This document shows positions 47,954 to 58,000 of a stretch of DNA of 64,000 nt, piece after piece. The translations under genes and the position numbers were made by a program. Each line of letters begins with the position of its first letter. The stretch's first letter is position 1. A model generated the notes under the pieces. That model searched no databases, was not told the DNA's origin, and saw only the letters and a list, made by a program, of their open reading frames with translations. Source of the stretch: CAWGHZ01 sp963822575 (GTDB taxonomy: Bacteria; Pseudomonadota; Alphaproteobacteria; MPNO01; DASWLB01); contig CAWGHZ010000005.1 of NCBI GenBank assembly GCA_963822575.1, forward strand, positions 372,001-436,000. The letters are read 5' to 3'.

Positions 47954-50233
47954 TCACCCGTCTTCCAGCACCACCCCGTGGTCGCCGGCGAAGGCGCGCA
48001 GCTTCTGGCGCAGCGAACGGTCCGGCCCGGCAAGCTGGGTTTCGAGATAGGTGGCGAGGGTGTGGGCGGAAACACTGCGCACCATCGCCTTGATGCGGCC
48101 CACCGCCGTCGGCGTCACCGAAAGCGTGCGGAACCCGATACCGACCAGCGCCATCGCGTCGAGCGGGCGCGACGCCATCTCGCCGCAGATCGAGAGCTCG
48201 ACGTCCGTGGCGGCGCAACGCGTCACCACCTCGCGCAGCATGGTCAGGGCGGCCGGCGCCAGCGCGTCGTAACGCTGGGCGAGGCGCGGGTCCCCCCGGT
48301 CGATGGCGAAGGCGTACTGGAAGAGGTCGTTGGAGCCGACCGAGAGGAAGTCGATGCGGTCGAGCAGCGCCGGCAACTGCCAGACCAGCGACGGCACCTC
48401 CAGCATCGAGCCGACCTTCACGGCAGCAGGCACCGCGCCGCCCACCGCGCGCACCCGGGCGAGCTCGATGTCGAGGATCTCGCGCGCCGCATTGAACTCG
48501 GCGACCTCGGTCACCATCGGGAACATGACGCTCAGCTCATAGCCTGCGGCGGCGGCGATCAGCGCGCGCAGCTGGTGGCGCAGCATCATCGGCCGGTCGA
48601 GCGCGATGCGGATGGCGCGCCAGCCGAGCGCGGGGTTGGCTTCGTCGACTGTCGCGTCGACATAGGGCAGGCGCTTGTCGGCGCCGATGTCGAGCGTGCG
48701 GAACAGCACGGGCCGGTTGCCGGCGAGCTCCAGCACCTCGCGATAGATGCGGGTCTGGGCGGAGACGTCGGGGAACTCCGACTGCACCATGAACGGGATC
48801 TCGGTGCGGAACAGCCCGATCCCGTCGGCACCCGATTCGTCGAGGTTGCGGAGGTCGATCAGGAGGCCCGCGTTGACGCAGAGCTTCACCCGCTCGCCGT
48901 CGCGCGTGACCGGCGGCACGTCGCGCATCGCGGCATAGCGCGCGCGGCGCGCGGCGCGGTTGCGCATGCTTTCGGCCACCGTCTCGCGGATGTCCTCGCC
49001 CGGGCGCACGAACACGGCGCCGTTATCGGCATCGACGATGATCGGGTCGTGCGGGTCGATGGTGGACAGCAGCCCCTTCACCTGGCCGACCATCGGGATG
49101 TCGAGCGCGCGGGCGATGATGGCGACGTGCGATTTGGCCGAGCCTTCCTCCAGCACCACAGCGCGCAGCCCGAAGCGCTGGTAGTCGAGCAGCTCCGCCG
49201 GCCCCATCGTGCGGGCGAGCAGGATCACGTCCGCCGGCATGTCGTGCCGGTCGACCGTGTGCGCCGCCCCCATGAGATGGCCCATCAGCCGGCGCGACAG
49301 ATCCTCCAGGTCGGCGAGGCGCTCGCGCAGCACCGGGTCGGTCACCTCGGCCATGCGGGCGCGCGTGTCCTCCTCCACCTTCTGCACCGCCGCCTCGACG
49401 GTGAGGCCGCCATTGATCGCCTCGCGGATGCGGCGCAGCCAGCCGCGGTCCTCGGCGAACATGCGGTAGGCCTCCAGCACCTCGCGGTGCTCGCCGCGCT
49501 GCGCGAGGTTGGAGCGCTCGATCATCTGGTCGAGCGCCGAATGCATCGCCGCCACCGCCTCGGCGAGCTTGTCGAGCTCGGCCTCGGGATCGTCGGCGAG
49601 AAGCTGGGTGATAGAGACGCGCGGCGTATGCAGCACCGCCTCGCCCATCGCCACGCCGCCGTTGATGGAAAGCCCTTCGAGCCGGACCGGCAGCACCGCG
49701 TTGCCCTGCGACGGCGCGTGCTCTTCGCGCGCGATCAGCTCGCCCCCTGCGATCAGCTCGGCCAGCACCATTGCGATGATCTCGAGCGCCTCGACCTCCT
49801 CGTCGGAGTAATGGCGCTGCGTGCGGTTCTGCACGACGAGCACGCCGCGCACGCGCCCGCCACGCACGATCGGCACGCCGAGGAAGGAATGGTACGCCTC
49901 TTCCCCCGTCTCCGGCCGGTAGGCGAACAAGGGGTGCGACTGCGCCTCGGGCAGGTTCAAGGGCCGCGCGTGCGCCGCGATGTCGCCGACCAGACCTTCG
50001 CCGACCCGGAGGCGCGTCTGGTGCACGGCCGAGGGGTTGAGGCCCTGGGTGGCGAACAGCTCCAGCACCTGGCCCGCGCGCATGACGTAGGCCGAGCAAA
50101 CCTCGGCCACCATCTCGATGGCGATGATCTGCACCAGTCGGTCAAGGCGGGCCTGGGCGGAGCCCTGTCCCGCCATGACTTCGCGTATCCGCCGGAGGGT
50201 ACGCCGGGGACTGGAGGCGGCCCGGAGCGCCAT
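47954..50233 (-). CDS. ptsP: PtsP, phosphoenolpyruvate-protein phosphotransferase (EI-Ntr)
   Basis: 759 residues. An N-terminal GAF domain (about 25-165) precedes the HPr-binding and phosphohistidine domain with His369 in S-A-K-S-H-V-A-I-I-A-R, and the PEP-utilising barrel (G-I-G-L-F-R-T-E, G-S-N-D-L-F-Q-Y, I-C-G-E-M-A-S). It would phosphorylate HPr, the product of 1241-1516, passing phosphate to EIIA proteins. The GAF domain of the Ntr enzymes senses glutamine. ATG 50233 lies two bases after the preceding gene. Classic lysC-ptsP neighbourhood of alphaproteobacteria. Confidence 0.96.
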   Translation of the reverse strand: MALRAASSPRRTLRRIREVMAGQGSAQARLDRLVQIIAIEMVAEVCSAYVMRAGQVLELFATQGLNPSAVHQTRLRVGEGLVGDIAAHARPLNLPEAQSHPLFAYRPETGEEAYHSFLGVPIVRGGRVRGVLVVQNRTQRHYSDEEVEALEIIAMVLAELIAGGELIAREEHAPSQGNAVLPVRLEGLSINGGVAMGEAVLHTPRVSITQLLADDPEAELDKLAEAVAAMHSALDQMIERSNLAQRGEHREVLEAYRMFAEDRGWLRRIREAINGGLTVEAAVQKVEEDTRARMAEVTDPVLRERLADLEDLSRRLMGHLMGAAHTVDRHDMPADVILLARTMGPAELLDYQRFGLRAVVLEEGSAKSHVAIIARALDIPMVGQVKGLLSTIDPHDPIIVDADNGAVFVRPGEDIRETVAESMRNRAARRARYAAMRDVPPVTRDGERVKLCVNAGLLIDLRNLDESGADGIGLFRTEIPFMVQSEFPDVSAQTRIYREVLELAGNRPVLFRTLDIGADKRLPYVDATVDEANPALGWRAIRIALDRPMMLRHQLRALIAAAAGYELSVMFPMVTEVAEFNAAREILDIELARVRAVGGAVPAAVKVGSMLEVPSLVWQLPALLDRIDFLSVGSNDLFQYAFAIDRGDPRLAQRYDALAPAALTMLREVVTRCAATDVELSICGEMASRPLDAMALVGIGFRTLSVTPTAVGRIKAMVRSVSAHTLATYLETQLAGPDRSLRQKLRAFAGDHGVVLEDG

Positions 50234-50235
50234 GG

Positions 50236-51267
50236 CTATGCCTCGGCGGCTTCGCGCGCCGTCAGCGCGTCGATCGCCTGATCCACCAGCTCGCTTATCA
50301 CCTCGGCGGCAGGCTGCTCGCCGGCGACCATGCCGACCGACTGGCCGGCCATCAGTGAGCCGTTCTCGACGTCGCCCTCGATCACCGCGCGGCGCAGCGC
50401 GCCGGCCCAGAACCGCTCGATCAGGAGCTGGGCGTCCTCCAGATTCATCTCGCCCCGGCGGTAGCGATCGATCACGTCGCGCTGCGTCTCCGCGAACAGG
50501 CGCGTCGCCTTGTTCTGCAGGGCGCGCACGGGGATCACCGGGAATTGCGGGTCGAGCTGCACCGACGGCACCGCATCGCGCGCCGAGGCGCGGTAGAACG
50601 CCTGCTTGAACGCGGGATGGGCGATCGATTCGGTAACGCAGGCGAAGCGCGTGCCGAGCTGGCAGCCGGCCGCGCCCATCTCCAGATACGCGAGGATCGC
50701 CTCGCCGCGCCCGATGCCGCCGGCGACGAACACCGGCACCTCGCGCAGATGAGGCAGGATCTCTTGGGCCAGCACGCTGGTGGTCACCGGCCCGATATGG
50801 CCCCCTGCCTCGGCGCCCTCGATGACGATGGCGTCCGCGCCCGCCCGGACCAGCCGCCGCGCGATAGCGAGGGCGGGCGCGAAGCAGATGCACTTGGCGC
50901 CGCCCTCCTTGATGCGCGCGATGGATTTGGACGCGGGCATGCCGCCGGCCAGCACCACGTGGCTCACCTTGCAGGCGAGGCACACCTCGATCAGCGCGTC
51001 GAGGGCCGGGTGCATGATGATCAGATTCACGCCGAACGGCTTCGGGGTCAGCGCGAACGTACCCTCGATCTCGGCGGCAAGCTGGTCGGGCTCCATCGAG
51101 CCGCAGGCGATCACGCCGAACCCGCCGCCGTTCGACAAAGCCGCCACCAGGTGCCGCTCCGACACCCAGGTCATGGCGCCGCCCATGATGGCGTAGCGCA
51201 CGCCCAGGAACTCCCGGCCGCTGCGCCACAGCGCATCGAGGCGCGTCTCGGCCTCTCGTCGGTCCAT
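50236..51267 (-). CDS. nitronate monooxygenase-like FMN protein (NMO / FabK family)
   Basis: 343 residues, a TIM-barrel flavoprotein. Motifs: Y-A-I-M-G-G-A-M-T-W-V-S near the N-terminus, G-F-G-V-I, G-A-D-A-I-V-I-E-G-A-E-A-G-G-H for the flavin phosphate, P-V-F-V-A-G-G-I-G and G-A-A-G-C-Q-L-G-T-R-F. The substrate could be a nitronate or an enoyl thioester. ATG 51267 (M-D-R-R-E-A-E-T-R-L) is chosen over further upstream codons that would overlap lysC. It separates lysC from ptsP, which are often adjacent, and is probably cotranscribed with ptsP. Confidence 0.9.
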   Translation of the reverse strand: MDRREAETRLDALWRSGREFLGVRYAIMGGAMTWVSERHLVAALSNGGGFGVIACGSMEPDQLAAEIEGTFALTPKPFGVNLIIMHPALDALIEVCLACKVSHVVLAGGMPASKSIARIKEGGAKCICFAPALAIARRLVRAGADAIVIEGAEAGGHIGPVTTSVLAQEILPHLREVPVFVAGGIGRGEAILAYLEMGAAGCQLGTRFACVTESIAHPAFKQAFYRASARDAVPSVQLDPQFPVIPVRALQNKATRLFAETQRDVIDRYRRGEMNLEDAQLLIERFWAGALRRAVIEGDVENGSLMAGQSVGMVAGEQPAAEVISELVDQAIDALTAREAAEA

Positions 51268-51298
51268 CTGGGCGGCCTCTCCCGGGGTCGCGAATATC

Positions 51299-52519
51299 TC
51301 AGGCGGCGTCGAGCCCGTAGGCGGTGTGCAGCGAACGCAGCGCGAGCTCGGTATACTCCTCGGCAACCAGCACGCTGACCTTGATCTCCGAGGTGGAGAT
51401 TACCTGGATGTTGATGCCCTTCTCGGCCAGCGCACGGAACATGCGCTGGGCGACGCCCGCGTGGCTGCGCATGCCGACGCCGATGACCGAGATCTTGACT
51501 ACGTTGGGGTCGCTCACGAGGCGCGCATAGCCGATTTCGCCCTTTTTCGCCTCCAGCGTGGCGGCGGCGCGGTCCAGGTCGGCCTTGCCGACGGTGAAGG
51601 TCATGCCGGTCGTCTTGCCGTCCTCCGACACGTTCTGCACGATCATGTCGACGTTGACCGACGAATCGGCGAGCGACCCGAAGATCGTCGCCGCAACGCC
51701 GGGCCGGTCGGCCACGCCGACCAGCGTGATCTTGGCCTCGTCGCGACTGTAGGCGATGCCCGACAGGACTTCCTTTTCCACGATCTCCTCCTCGTCGACG
51801 ACCAGCGTGCCCGGCCCGTCGCAGAACGAGGACAGCACCTGAACCCGCACACCGTAATTCATCGCCAGCTCGACCGAGCGGGTCTGAAGCACCTTCGCGC
51901 CCTGCGAGGCGAGCTCCAGCATCTCCTCGTAGGTGATTTTATCGAGCTTGCGCGCCTTGGCAACGATGCCCGGGTCGCAGGTATAGACGCCGTCGACGTC
52001 GGTATAGATGTCGCAGCGGTCGGCCTTGAGCGCGGCGGCGAGCGCGACGGCCGAGGTGTCCGACCCGCCGCGGCCCAAGGTAGTGATCCGGTTGTCGGGG
52101 CCGAGCCCCTGGAAGCCGGCCACCACCGGCACCTGGCCCATGGCGAGGCGCTTTTCCAGCTCGGCGGTCTCGATCGCCTCGATCCGCGCCCTTCCGTGCG
52201 CACCGTCGGTGCGGATCGGAATCTGCCACCCCAGCCACGAGCGCGCGTCCACCCCCATGGCCTGCAGCACGATGGCCATCAGCCCGCTGGTCACCTGCTC
52301 GCCCGAGGCGACGACGGCGTCGTATTCGCGCGCATCATGCAGCCTGGCCGCCTCCAAGGTCCATTTGACGAGCTGGTTGGTCGCACCCGCCATGGCCGAG
52401 ACGACGACCGCCACCTGGTCGCCCGCGTCGACGGCAGCCTTGACGTGCCGGGCCGCCGCGCGAATGCGCTCCAGATTGGCGACCGAGGTGCCGCCGAACT
52501 TGTGAACGAGACGCGCCAT
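51299..52519 (-). CDS. lysC: aspartate kinase
   Basis: 406 residues. The catalytic N-terminus K-F-G-G-T-S-V-A is followed by G-R-G-G-S-D-T-S-A-V-A-L-A, V-Y-T-C-D-P, and two C-terminal ACT domains (V-G-V-A-D-R-P-G-V-A and S-V-I-G-V-G-M-R) for feedback by lysine/threonine. It makes aspartyl phosphate for lysine, threonine and methionine. ATG 52519. It is divergent from ubiG, as in most alphaproteobacteria; no internal beta-subunit start was examined. Confidence 0.97.
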   Translation of the reverse strand: MARLVHKFGGTSVANLERIRAAARHVKAAVDAGDQVAVVVSAMAGATNQLVKWTLEAARLHDAREYDAVVASGEQVTSGLMAIVLQAMGVDARSWLGWQIPIRTDGAHGRARIEAIETAELEKRLAMGQVPVVAGFQGLGPDNRITTLGRGGSDTSAVALAAALKADRCDIYTDVDGVYTCDPGIVAKARKLDKITYEEMLELASQGAKVLQTRSVELAMNYGVRVQVLSSFCDGPGTLVVDEEEIVEKEVLSGIAYSRDEAKITLVGVADRPGVAATIFGSLADSSVNVDMIVQNVSEDGKTTGMTFTVGKADLDRAAATLEAKKGEIGYARLVSDPNVVKISVIGVGMRSHAGVAQRMFRALAEKGINIQVISTSEIKVSVLVAEEYTELALRSLHTAYGLDAA

Positions 52520-52631
52520 GGGACTCCCCACGCCCGGCGCCGCCGATCCGGGCCGAAGCCCGGCCTCTGCGCCAGGCCGGGGGCGGGGGCCGGTTGCTGC
52601 GCGGGGCGGGCGCATACATACTCCGCCCCCG

Positions 52632-53396
52632 ATGGCAGAGGCAACCCCGCGGGGCCGGCACGCGCCCGATCCGTCCCTCGACCGCGACGAGGCGGCGCGA
52701 TTCGCCGCGCTCTCCGACGAATGGTGGGACCCGGAGGGGCCGTTCCGGCCCCTTCACCGGATCAATCCAGCGCGGCTCCGCTGGCTGCGCGACGCGCTCT
52801 GCGGCCATTTCGCCCGCGATCCGCTGGGGCCCACGCCGCTTCGCGACCTCCGCATCCTCGACGTGGGGTGCGGCGGCGGTTTGCTCACCGAGCCGCTGGC
52901 CCGGCTGGGTGCAACCGTCACCGGCATCGACGCGGTAGAGGAAGGCATCGCGGCCGCCCGCGCCCATGCCGAGGACGAGAAGCTCGCCATCGACTACCGC
53001 GTGACCACCGCCGAGGCTCTGGCCGAAGCGGGGGAGTCCTACGACGCGGTGGTGTCGTTCGAGGTGATGGAGCACACGGCCGACCGCACGGCGTTCGTCG
53101 CCGCCTTGTGCGCGCTTGTGGCGCCCCGCGGCGGGCTCGCGCTTTCGACCCTGAACCGCACCCCCCGCGCCTTCGCCCAGGCCATCGTCGGTGCCGAATA
53201 CATCCTCCGCTGGCTGCCGCCGGGCACGCACCAGTGGCGCAAGTTCGTCCGCCCGTCGGAGCTCGCGCGCGACCTTCGCTCCAACGGCTTCCGGCTCAAC
53301 GGGCTCACCGGCCTCGCCTACGACCCCGCCGCCGACGACTGGCGCCTTGCGCGCGACGTTTCGGTCAACTACCTCGCGTTCGCGGTGCGGGACTGA
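52632..53396 (+). CDS. ubiG: ubiquinone biosynthesis O-methyltransferase
   Basis: 254 residues. The SAM motif is I-L-D-V-G-C-G-G-G-L-L-T-E-P-L-A-R-L-G-A, preceded by W-W-D-P-E-G-P-F-R-P-L-H-x-I-N-P, the UbiG signature, and followed by V-S-F-E-V-M-E-H and L-S-T-L-N-R-T. UbiG methylates two hydroxyl groups of the ubiquinone ring. ATG 52632; the frame is open further upstream but the conserved part begins after it. Confidence 0.96.
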   Translation: MAEATPRGRHAPDPSLDRDEAARFAALSDEWWDPEGPFRPLHRINPARLRWLRDALCGHFARDPLGPTPLRDLRILDVGCGGGLLTEPLARLGATVTGIDAVEEGIAAARAHAEDEKLAIDYRVTTAEALAEAGESYDAVVSFEVMEHTADRTAFVAALCALVAPRGGLALSTLNRTPRAFAQAIVGAEYILRWLPPGTHQWRKFVRPSELARDLRSNGFRLNGLTGLAYDPAADDWRLARDVSVNYLAFAVRD

Positions 53397-53414
53397 CCGT
53401 TCGGTTTCTTTTAT

Positions 53415-53526
53415 CCGTTCGCCCAGAGTAGGCCGCGCAGCGGCCGTATCGAAGGGCGACGGCAGCACGATCTCTCACGCTTGTCCTTCGATACGCGGCC
53501 TTCGGCCGCTACTCAGGACGAACGGA
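53415..53526. repeat. intergenic palindromic repeat, family B (copy 2)
   Basis: Opens CCGTTCGCCCAGAGTAGG and closes CTACTCAGGACGAACGG, with inner GCCGCGCAGCGGC and GCGGCCTTCGGCCGC arms, matching the copy at 16846-16960. It occupies most of the ubiG to HAD-gene gap. Confidence 0.82.
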
Positions 53527-53562
53527 AATTGGAATTGGCCAGCCGTTGTGGCACAAGGGCGC

Positions 53563-54447
53563 GTGGACCAGCCGAACCGCATTCCCCTGCTCGACGGCCT
53601 TGCGCCCCTGGCCGACCGCTATGACGGGTTCATCCTCGACCTCTGGGGGGTGATCCATGACGGGGTGCGCGCCTTCCCCGGCGTGATCGACGCGCTCGAC
53701 GCCATGACCGCGGCGGGCAAACCGTTCGTCATGCTGTCGAACGCGCCGCGCCGCGCCGCCGCGATCGCGGAGTCGATGGTGGGCATGGGCATCCCCGCGG
53801 CGCATTGCCGCCATATCCTGTCGTCGGGCGAGGCGACCTGGATCGAGCTCAAGGCGCGCACCGACCCGTTCTACCGCGGTTTCGGGCGCAAATGCCTGCA
53901 TATCGGCCCGGCGCGCGACCTCAACCTGTTCGAGGGGCTCGATCTCGTACGCGTGCCGGACATCGCGGACGCCGAGTTCCTGATGAACACCGGCCCGTGG
54001 CGCGACGAGGAGAAGGTGTCCGACTACGAGGCGACCCTGGCAGAGGGGGCGCGGCGCGCCCTCCCGATGATCTGCGTCAACCCGGATCTCGAAGTGATCC
54101 GCGGCGGGGTACGCATCATCTGCGCCGGCGCCCTCGCGCTCCGCTACGAGGCGCTGGGCGGCCGGGTGCGCTGGATCGGCAAGCCGCACCCGCCGATCTA
54201 CGGGCTCTGCCTCGAGATGCTGGGCGTCGCCGACCGAAGGCGCGTGCTGGCGGTGGGCGATTCGCTGCGCACCGATATCGCCGGCGCCGAAGCCATCGGC
54301 ATCAATTCCCTCCTGGTCACCGGCGGACTCCACGCCGAGGAGCTGGGCGCCGCTTCGGGCGCGGCGCCGTCCGAGGCCGCCATCGCCGCCGCCTGCGCCC
54401 GCGCCGGCCACTTTCCCATGGCTGCGATCCCGCACCTCGCGTGGTAG
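53563..54447 (+). CDS. TIGR01459-family HAD-superfamily class IIA hydrolase
   Basis: About 294 residues. The HAD nucleophile motif is F-I-L-D-L-W-G-V-I-H-D-G, motif II is M-L-S-N-A-P-R-R, the lysine is in G-K-P-H-P-P-I-Y, and motif III is A-V-G-D-S-L-R-T-D-I-A-G-A. The class IIA fold includes NagD- and 4-nitrophenylphosphatase-like enzymes; the physiological substrate is unknown. The start is uncertain: GTG 53563 is chosen for the AAGGG before it; GTG 53548 is possible. Confidence 0.87.
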   Translation: MDQPNRIPLLDGLAPLADRYDGFILDLWGVIHDGVRAFPGVIDALDAMTAAGKPFVMLSNAPRRAAAIAESMVGMGIPAAHCRHILSSGEATWIELKARTDPFYRGFGRKCLHIGPARDLNLFEGLDLVRVPDIADAEFLMNTGPWRDEEKVSDYEATLAEGARRALPMICVNPDLEVIRGGVRIICAGALALRYEALGGRVRWIGKPHPPIYGLCLEMLGVADRRRVLAVGDSLRTDIAGAEAIGINSLLVTGGLHAEELGAASGAAPSEAAIAAACARAGHFPMAAIPHLAW

Positions 54448-54473
54448 AACCCTCCCGAACACGGGAGGAAACG

Positions 54474-54995
54474 ATGGCCGAAAAGCCCGACTATCCGCCG
54501 ATCCGCCGCGTGGTCACCGGCCACGACGCGAACGAGGTCGCCAAGGTGCTGATGGATTCGCCGGCGACCAACGCGAAATTCCCCGGCTCCGGCTCGGTCT
54601 CGACCCTGGTCTGGTGCACCGACAAGTGCCCGGCCGATATCGGGATCGGCGAGGAGATCGAGGACATGGGGAGCCGAATCCTCGGCTCGCCACCGCCGCC
54701 GAACGGCACGCGCTTCGCCATCATCGACTTCCCGCCGGGCGGCCCGGGCACCATGCACCGCACCGAGACGATCGACTACGTGATCGTCATGGCGGGCGAG
54801 ATCGACATGGACATGGACGATTCGACCGTCCATCTCAAGGCGGGCGACGTGCTGATCCAGCGCGGCACCAACCATAGCTGGGTGAACCGCGGCACCGTGC
54901 CGGCGCGCGTCGCCTTCGTGCTGTGCGACGCCGAACCCCTGGGCATCGGCCACGCCGTCCCGCGCGGGACCACCGCGTCGAATCTGGGGCGGTAG
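54474..54995 (+). CDS. cupin-domain protein
   Basis: 173 residues. The single cupin barrel contains P-G-T-M-H-R-T-E-T-I-D-Y-V-I-V-M-x-G-E-I-D-M (motif 1) and G-D-V-L-I-Q-R-G-T-N-H-S-W-V-N (motif 2), whose histidines and glutamate would bind a metal. A W-C-T-D segment lies in the N-terminal half. The substrate is not recognisable. It follows the HAD gene by 26 bases with GGGAGGA before its ATG (54474), and precedes the large coiled-coil gene. Confidence 0.85.
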   Translation: MAEKPDYPPIRRVVTGHDANEVAKVLMDSPATNAKFPGSGSVSTLVWCTDKCPADIGIGEEIEDMGSRILGSPPPPNGTRFAIIDFPPGGPGTMHRTETIDYVIVMAGEIDMDMDDSTVHLKAGDVLIQRGTNHSWVNRGTVPARVAFVLCDAEPLGIGHAVPRGTTASNLGR

Positions 54996-55097
54996 CCGCG
55001 CGGCGCACGTTTACGCGAGTCGACACCTTAGGTTAATATCGGCGAGCCGCGCGCGGGAGACGTCGCGGCACCCGCAAAACTGGGTGGGGGGCTCGCC

Positions 55098-58000
55098 ATG
55101 GGTCTCGATGTGCCGCCGGACCGCCGCGCCGCGTACCTGCTCGGCGCCGGACTTTCCGTCGTCTGGCTGATCGTTTGCGCAATCTATATTTCGATCGACA
55201 CCGGCTGGGCGACCCTGAGCTTCCTCTTGCCGCACGAGCAGGCGCTGGTGGTGCTCGGCGTGTTCGTGCCGCTGGCCGTTCTGTGGCTGGCGCTCGGGCT
55301 GTGGGGCGGCGGGCGCGAGCTCCGGACCATCGGCCAGACGCTCTCCGCCCAGCTCGACCAGCTCGTCTACCCCGCCGAGGATTCCGAGCGGCGCATGCAC
55401 ACCATCGCCGACTCGCTGCGCGAGCAGGCGCGCGAGTTGAACGAAGCGACCGACCGCTCCACCGCCCAGGCCCAGCGGCTGCGCGAGGCGCTGGGCCGCG
55501 AGGTCGAGTCGCTCGACCGCACCGCCGACCAGGTGGCGATCCGCGCCGCCGCCATCGAGGACGGCATCGCCCGCCAGGCGCGCGAGATGGACGCCGCCTC
55601 CGAGCGGGCGCTCAATCGCATGGACACGGCCGCCGACACGTTCCGCAGCCAGATCGACGCGCTTGCCGCCGCTTCGGAGCGGGCGACCCAGCGCACCGAG
55701 GGACTGCAGACCGCCATGCGCGCCCAGACCGACGGCATCCTCGCCCATCTCGGCGAGATCGTCGCCGGCGTCGACGGCGCGGCCGACGCATATCAGCGCC
55801 GCGCAGGCGAGCTGGCCCAGGCCTCCGACGCCGCTTCCGCGCAGATCCGCGCCGCCGGCGAGACCATGCAGGAGGGCGCCCACGGCCTCGAGCGCGCCGC
55901 CGACGAAGCGATCACCCGCGCGCACGGGGTGGGTGCCGCCTACGACGCCGAGGCCGACCGCATGGGCGCGGTGGCGACCGGTGCCGCCGCGACCGCCACC
56001 GAGGCCGGCCAGGCGCTCGCCGCCCGCGCCACCGCGCTCGCCGAGGCGACGCAGTCCGCCATCGCCGGCATCCGCGCCGCAGGCGAGGCGTTCCGCGACG
56101 AGACCCAGGGGCTCGACCGCGGCACGGAGCATGCCGCCGACCGGCTTGCCCAGGTCGGTCAGCACATCCAGAACCGCGCCAACGACCTGGTCGCCGCCAC
56201 CGAGCGCGCCGCCGAGGCCGCCGCCGCCCGGCTCGATTCAATGGGCAAGGCGCTCCGCGGCTCGGCCGAAGTGGCGATGGTCGAGACCGACCGCGCCGTC
56301 GCCCACGCTCACCATAAGGCGGCCGAGGTGCAGGTCGCGCTCAAGCGTCAGTCCGACGCGATGATCGCCGAGACCGACCGAGCCGCCGCCAACGCGGCCG
56401 GCCGCGCCGCCGACGTACAGACGACGCTCAAGCGCCACGGCGACGAGCTGAACGGCGAGGTGGAGCGCATCGCCGCGCGCATCGCCACCGAGTCCGACGC
56501 CACGGGCGCGCTGTTGCGCCGCCAAGCCGAGGACATGCGCGCCGAGGCGGACCAGACCGCCGCGCGCGTCGTCGCCCGCATCGAGGACGTCGCCGTCGGT
56601 CTGCGACGCCAGGCGGCCGACATGGGCCAGACCGCCGACAACGCCATCGCCAAGGCCGCCGCCCAGATCGAGGAGTTGGGGGCGGTGCTGCGCCAGCACA
56701 CCTCCGACGTGACCGCCGAGGCCGAACGCGCGGGCGAGGTCGTGCGCGTCCGCGCCGACGAGGTGACGGCCGCACTGCGCCGCGAGCTCGCGTCGTTCTT
56801 CGACGTGACCGAACAAGCCGGCGCCAACGCACGCCAGCGCATCGATGAGGTGGGCGACTTCCTGGCGCGGCGAACCGCCGCGATCGGCGACGAAGCGAGC
56901 GAGGCCGCACGCGAAACGCTGAAGAAGGCCGAGGAGATGATCCTCGCCATCCGCCGCCAGACCGACGAGATGGGCGCCGCCAACGCCCGTGCCGCCCAGA
57001 GCGTCGCCGCGCGCCTCGACGACGTGGGCGCGGCGCTGCGCCGCCAGGCGGACGACGCCTCTTCCCTTGCCGAGCGTGCAGCCCAGCAGGCCGCCCAGCA
57101 GGCGGAGAATGTGGGCGCCGCGCTGCGCCGCCAGTCCGACGAGCTCGCGAACGAGTCCGAGCGCGTCTCCGCTCAGGCCACGGCGCGCATGCGCGTCGTC
57201 GGCGCGGCGCTCCGCAAGCAGGCCGAAGACCTTGCCGAGGTCACGGGCGACGCCGCGAACCGCGCCCATACGATGGGCGACCGGCTGGACAAGTGGACCG
57301 CCGACGTGCGCGCGACCGCCGACCACGCGGCCCAGCAGGCCGACGCCGTGGGCCGCACGTTCGAGCGCCAGTCGCGCGACCTGCGCGACGCGTCGGACGC
57401 CGCGGGGCAGCAGTCCGACCGGGTGCGCGCGCTCCTCGAGACCCAGGACGAGGCGTTCGCGCGCATCTCGGCGCGCATCGCCGCCCAGATCGGCGGGTTC
57501 GAGAGCGCGGCCCGGGACCAGCTCGCCCGCATCGAGGAGACGGTGACGCGCGCCGCCGCCGAGGCCGAGCGCATCGGCCAGGTGCTGTCGGCCGAAGAAG
57601 CGGGCGTCGGCTCGGCCACGCGCAGCGCAGTGGAGCATCTCAAGCTGGTGGGCGAGCAGCTTTCCGCCGGCGCTAAGACCGTGGGCGAGCTCACCGCGCG
57701 CCTCACCGCCGAGATCGGCGAGGTGACCGAAAGCCTCAAGTCCGAGTCGGCCGAGCTCGGCACCGCGAGTCGCGTCGCCGAAGAGCGCATGTCGGGCGTC
57801 GGCCGACAGTTCCGCGACCGCGCGCGCGACCTCAAGCTCGCCTCCGAGGCCGCGGTCGAGCAGGTGCAATACGTGCAGGACACGCTCAAGACCTACGCGG
57901 GCGAACTCACCGGCACGCTCGACAAGGCGGCGGGCCAGGCCGGCACCGTATCGGAGACCTTCCGCGAGCAGGCCCTCGCCCTCGTCCGCGCGTCGGAATC

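Noticed and set aside
50236..51366. Longer start for the NMO-like gene at 51366
   Set aside because: It would overlap lysC by 68 bases and add a non-conserved N-terminus; ATG 51267 fits the family.
56154..57284. Possible CRISPR or tandem-repeat array from the 87-base periodicity
   Set aside because: The periodicity is at the protein level (29 codons) with diverged DNA, and there are no identical direct repeats with unique spacers.
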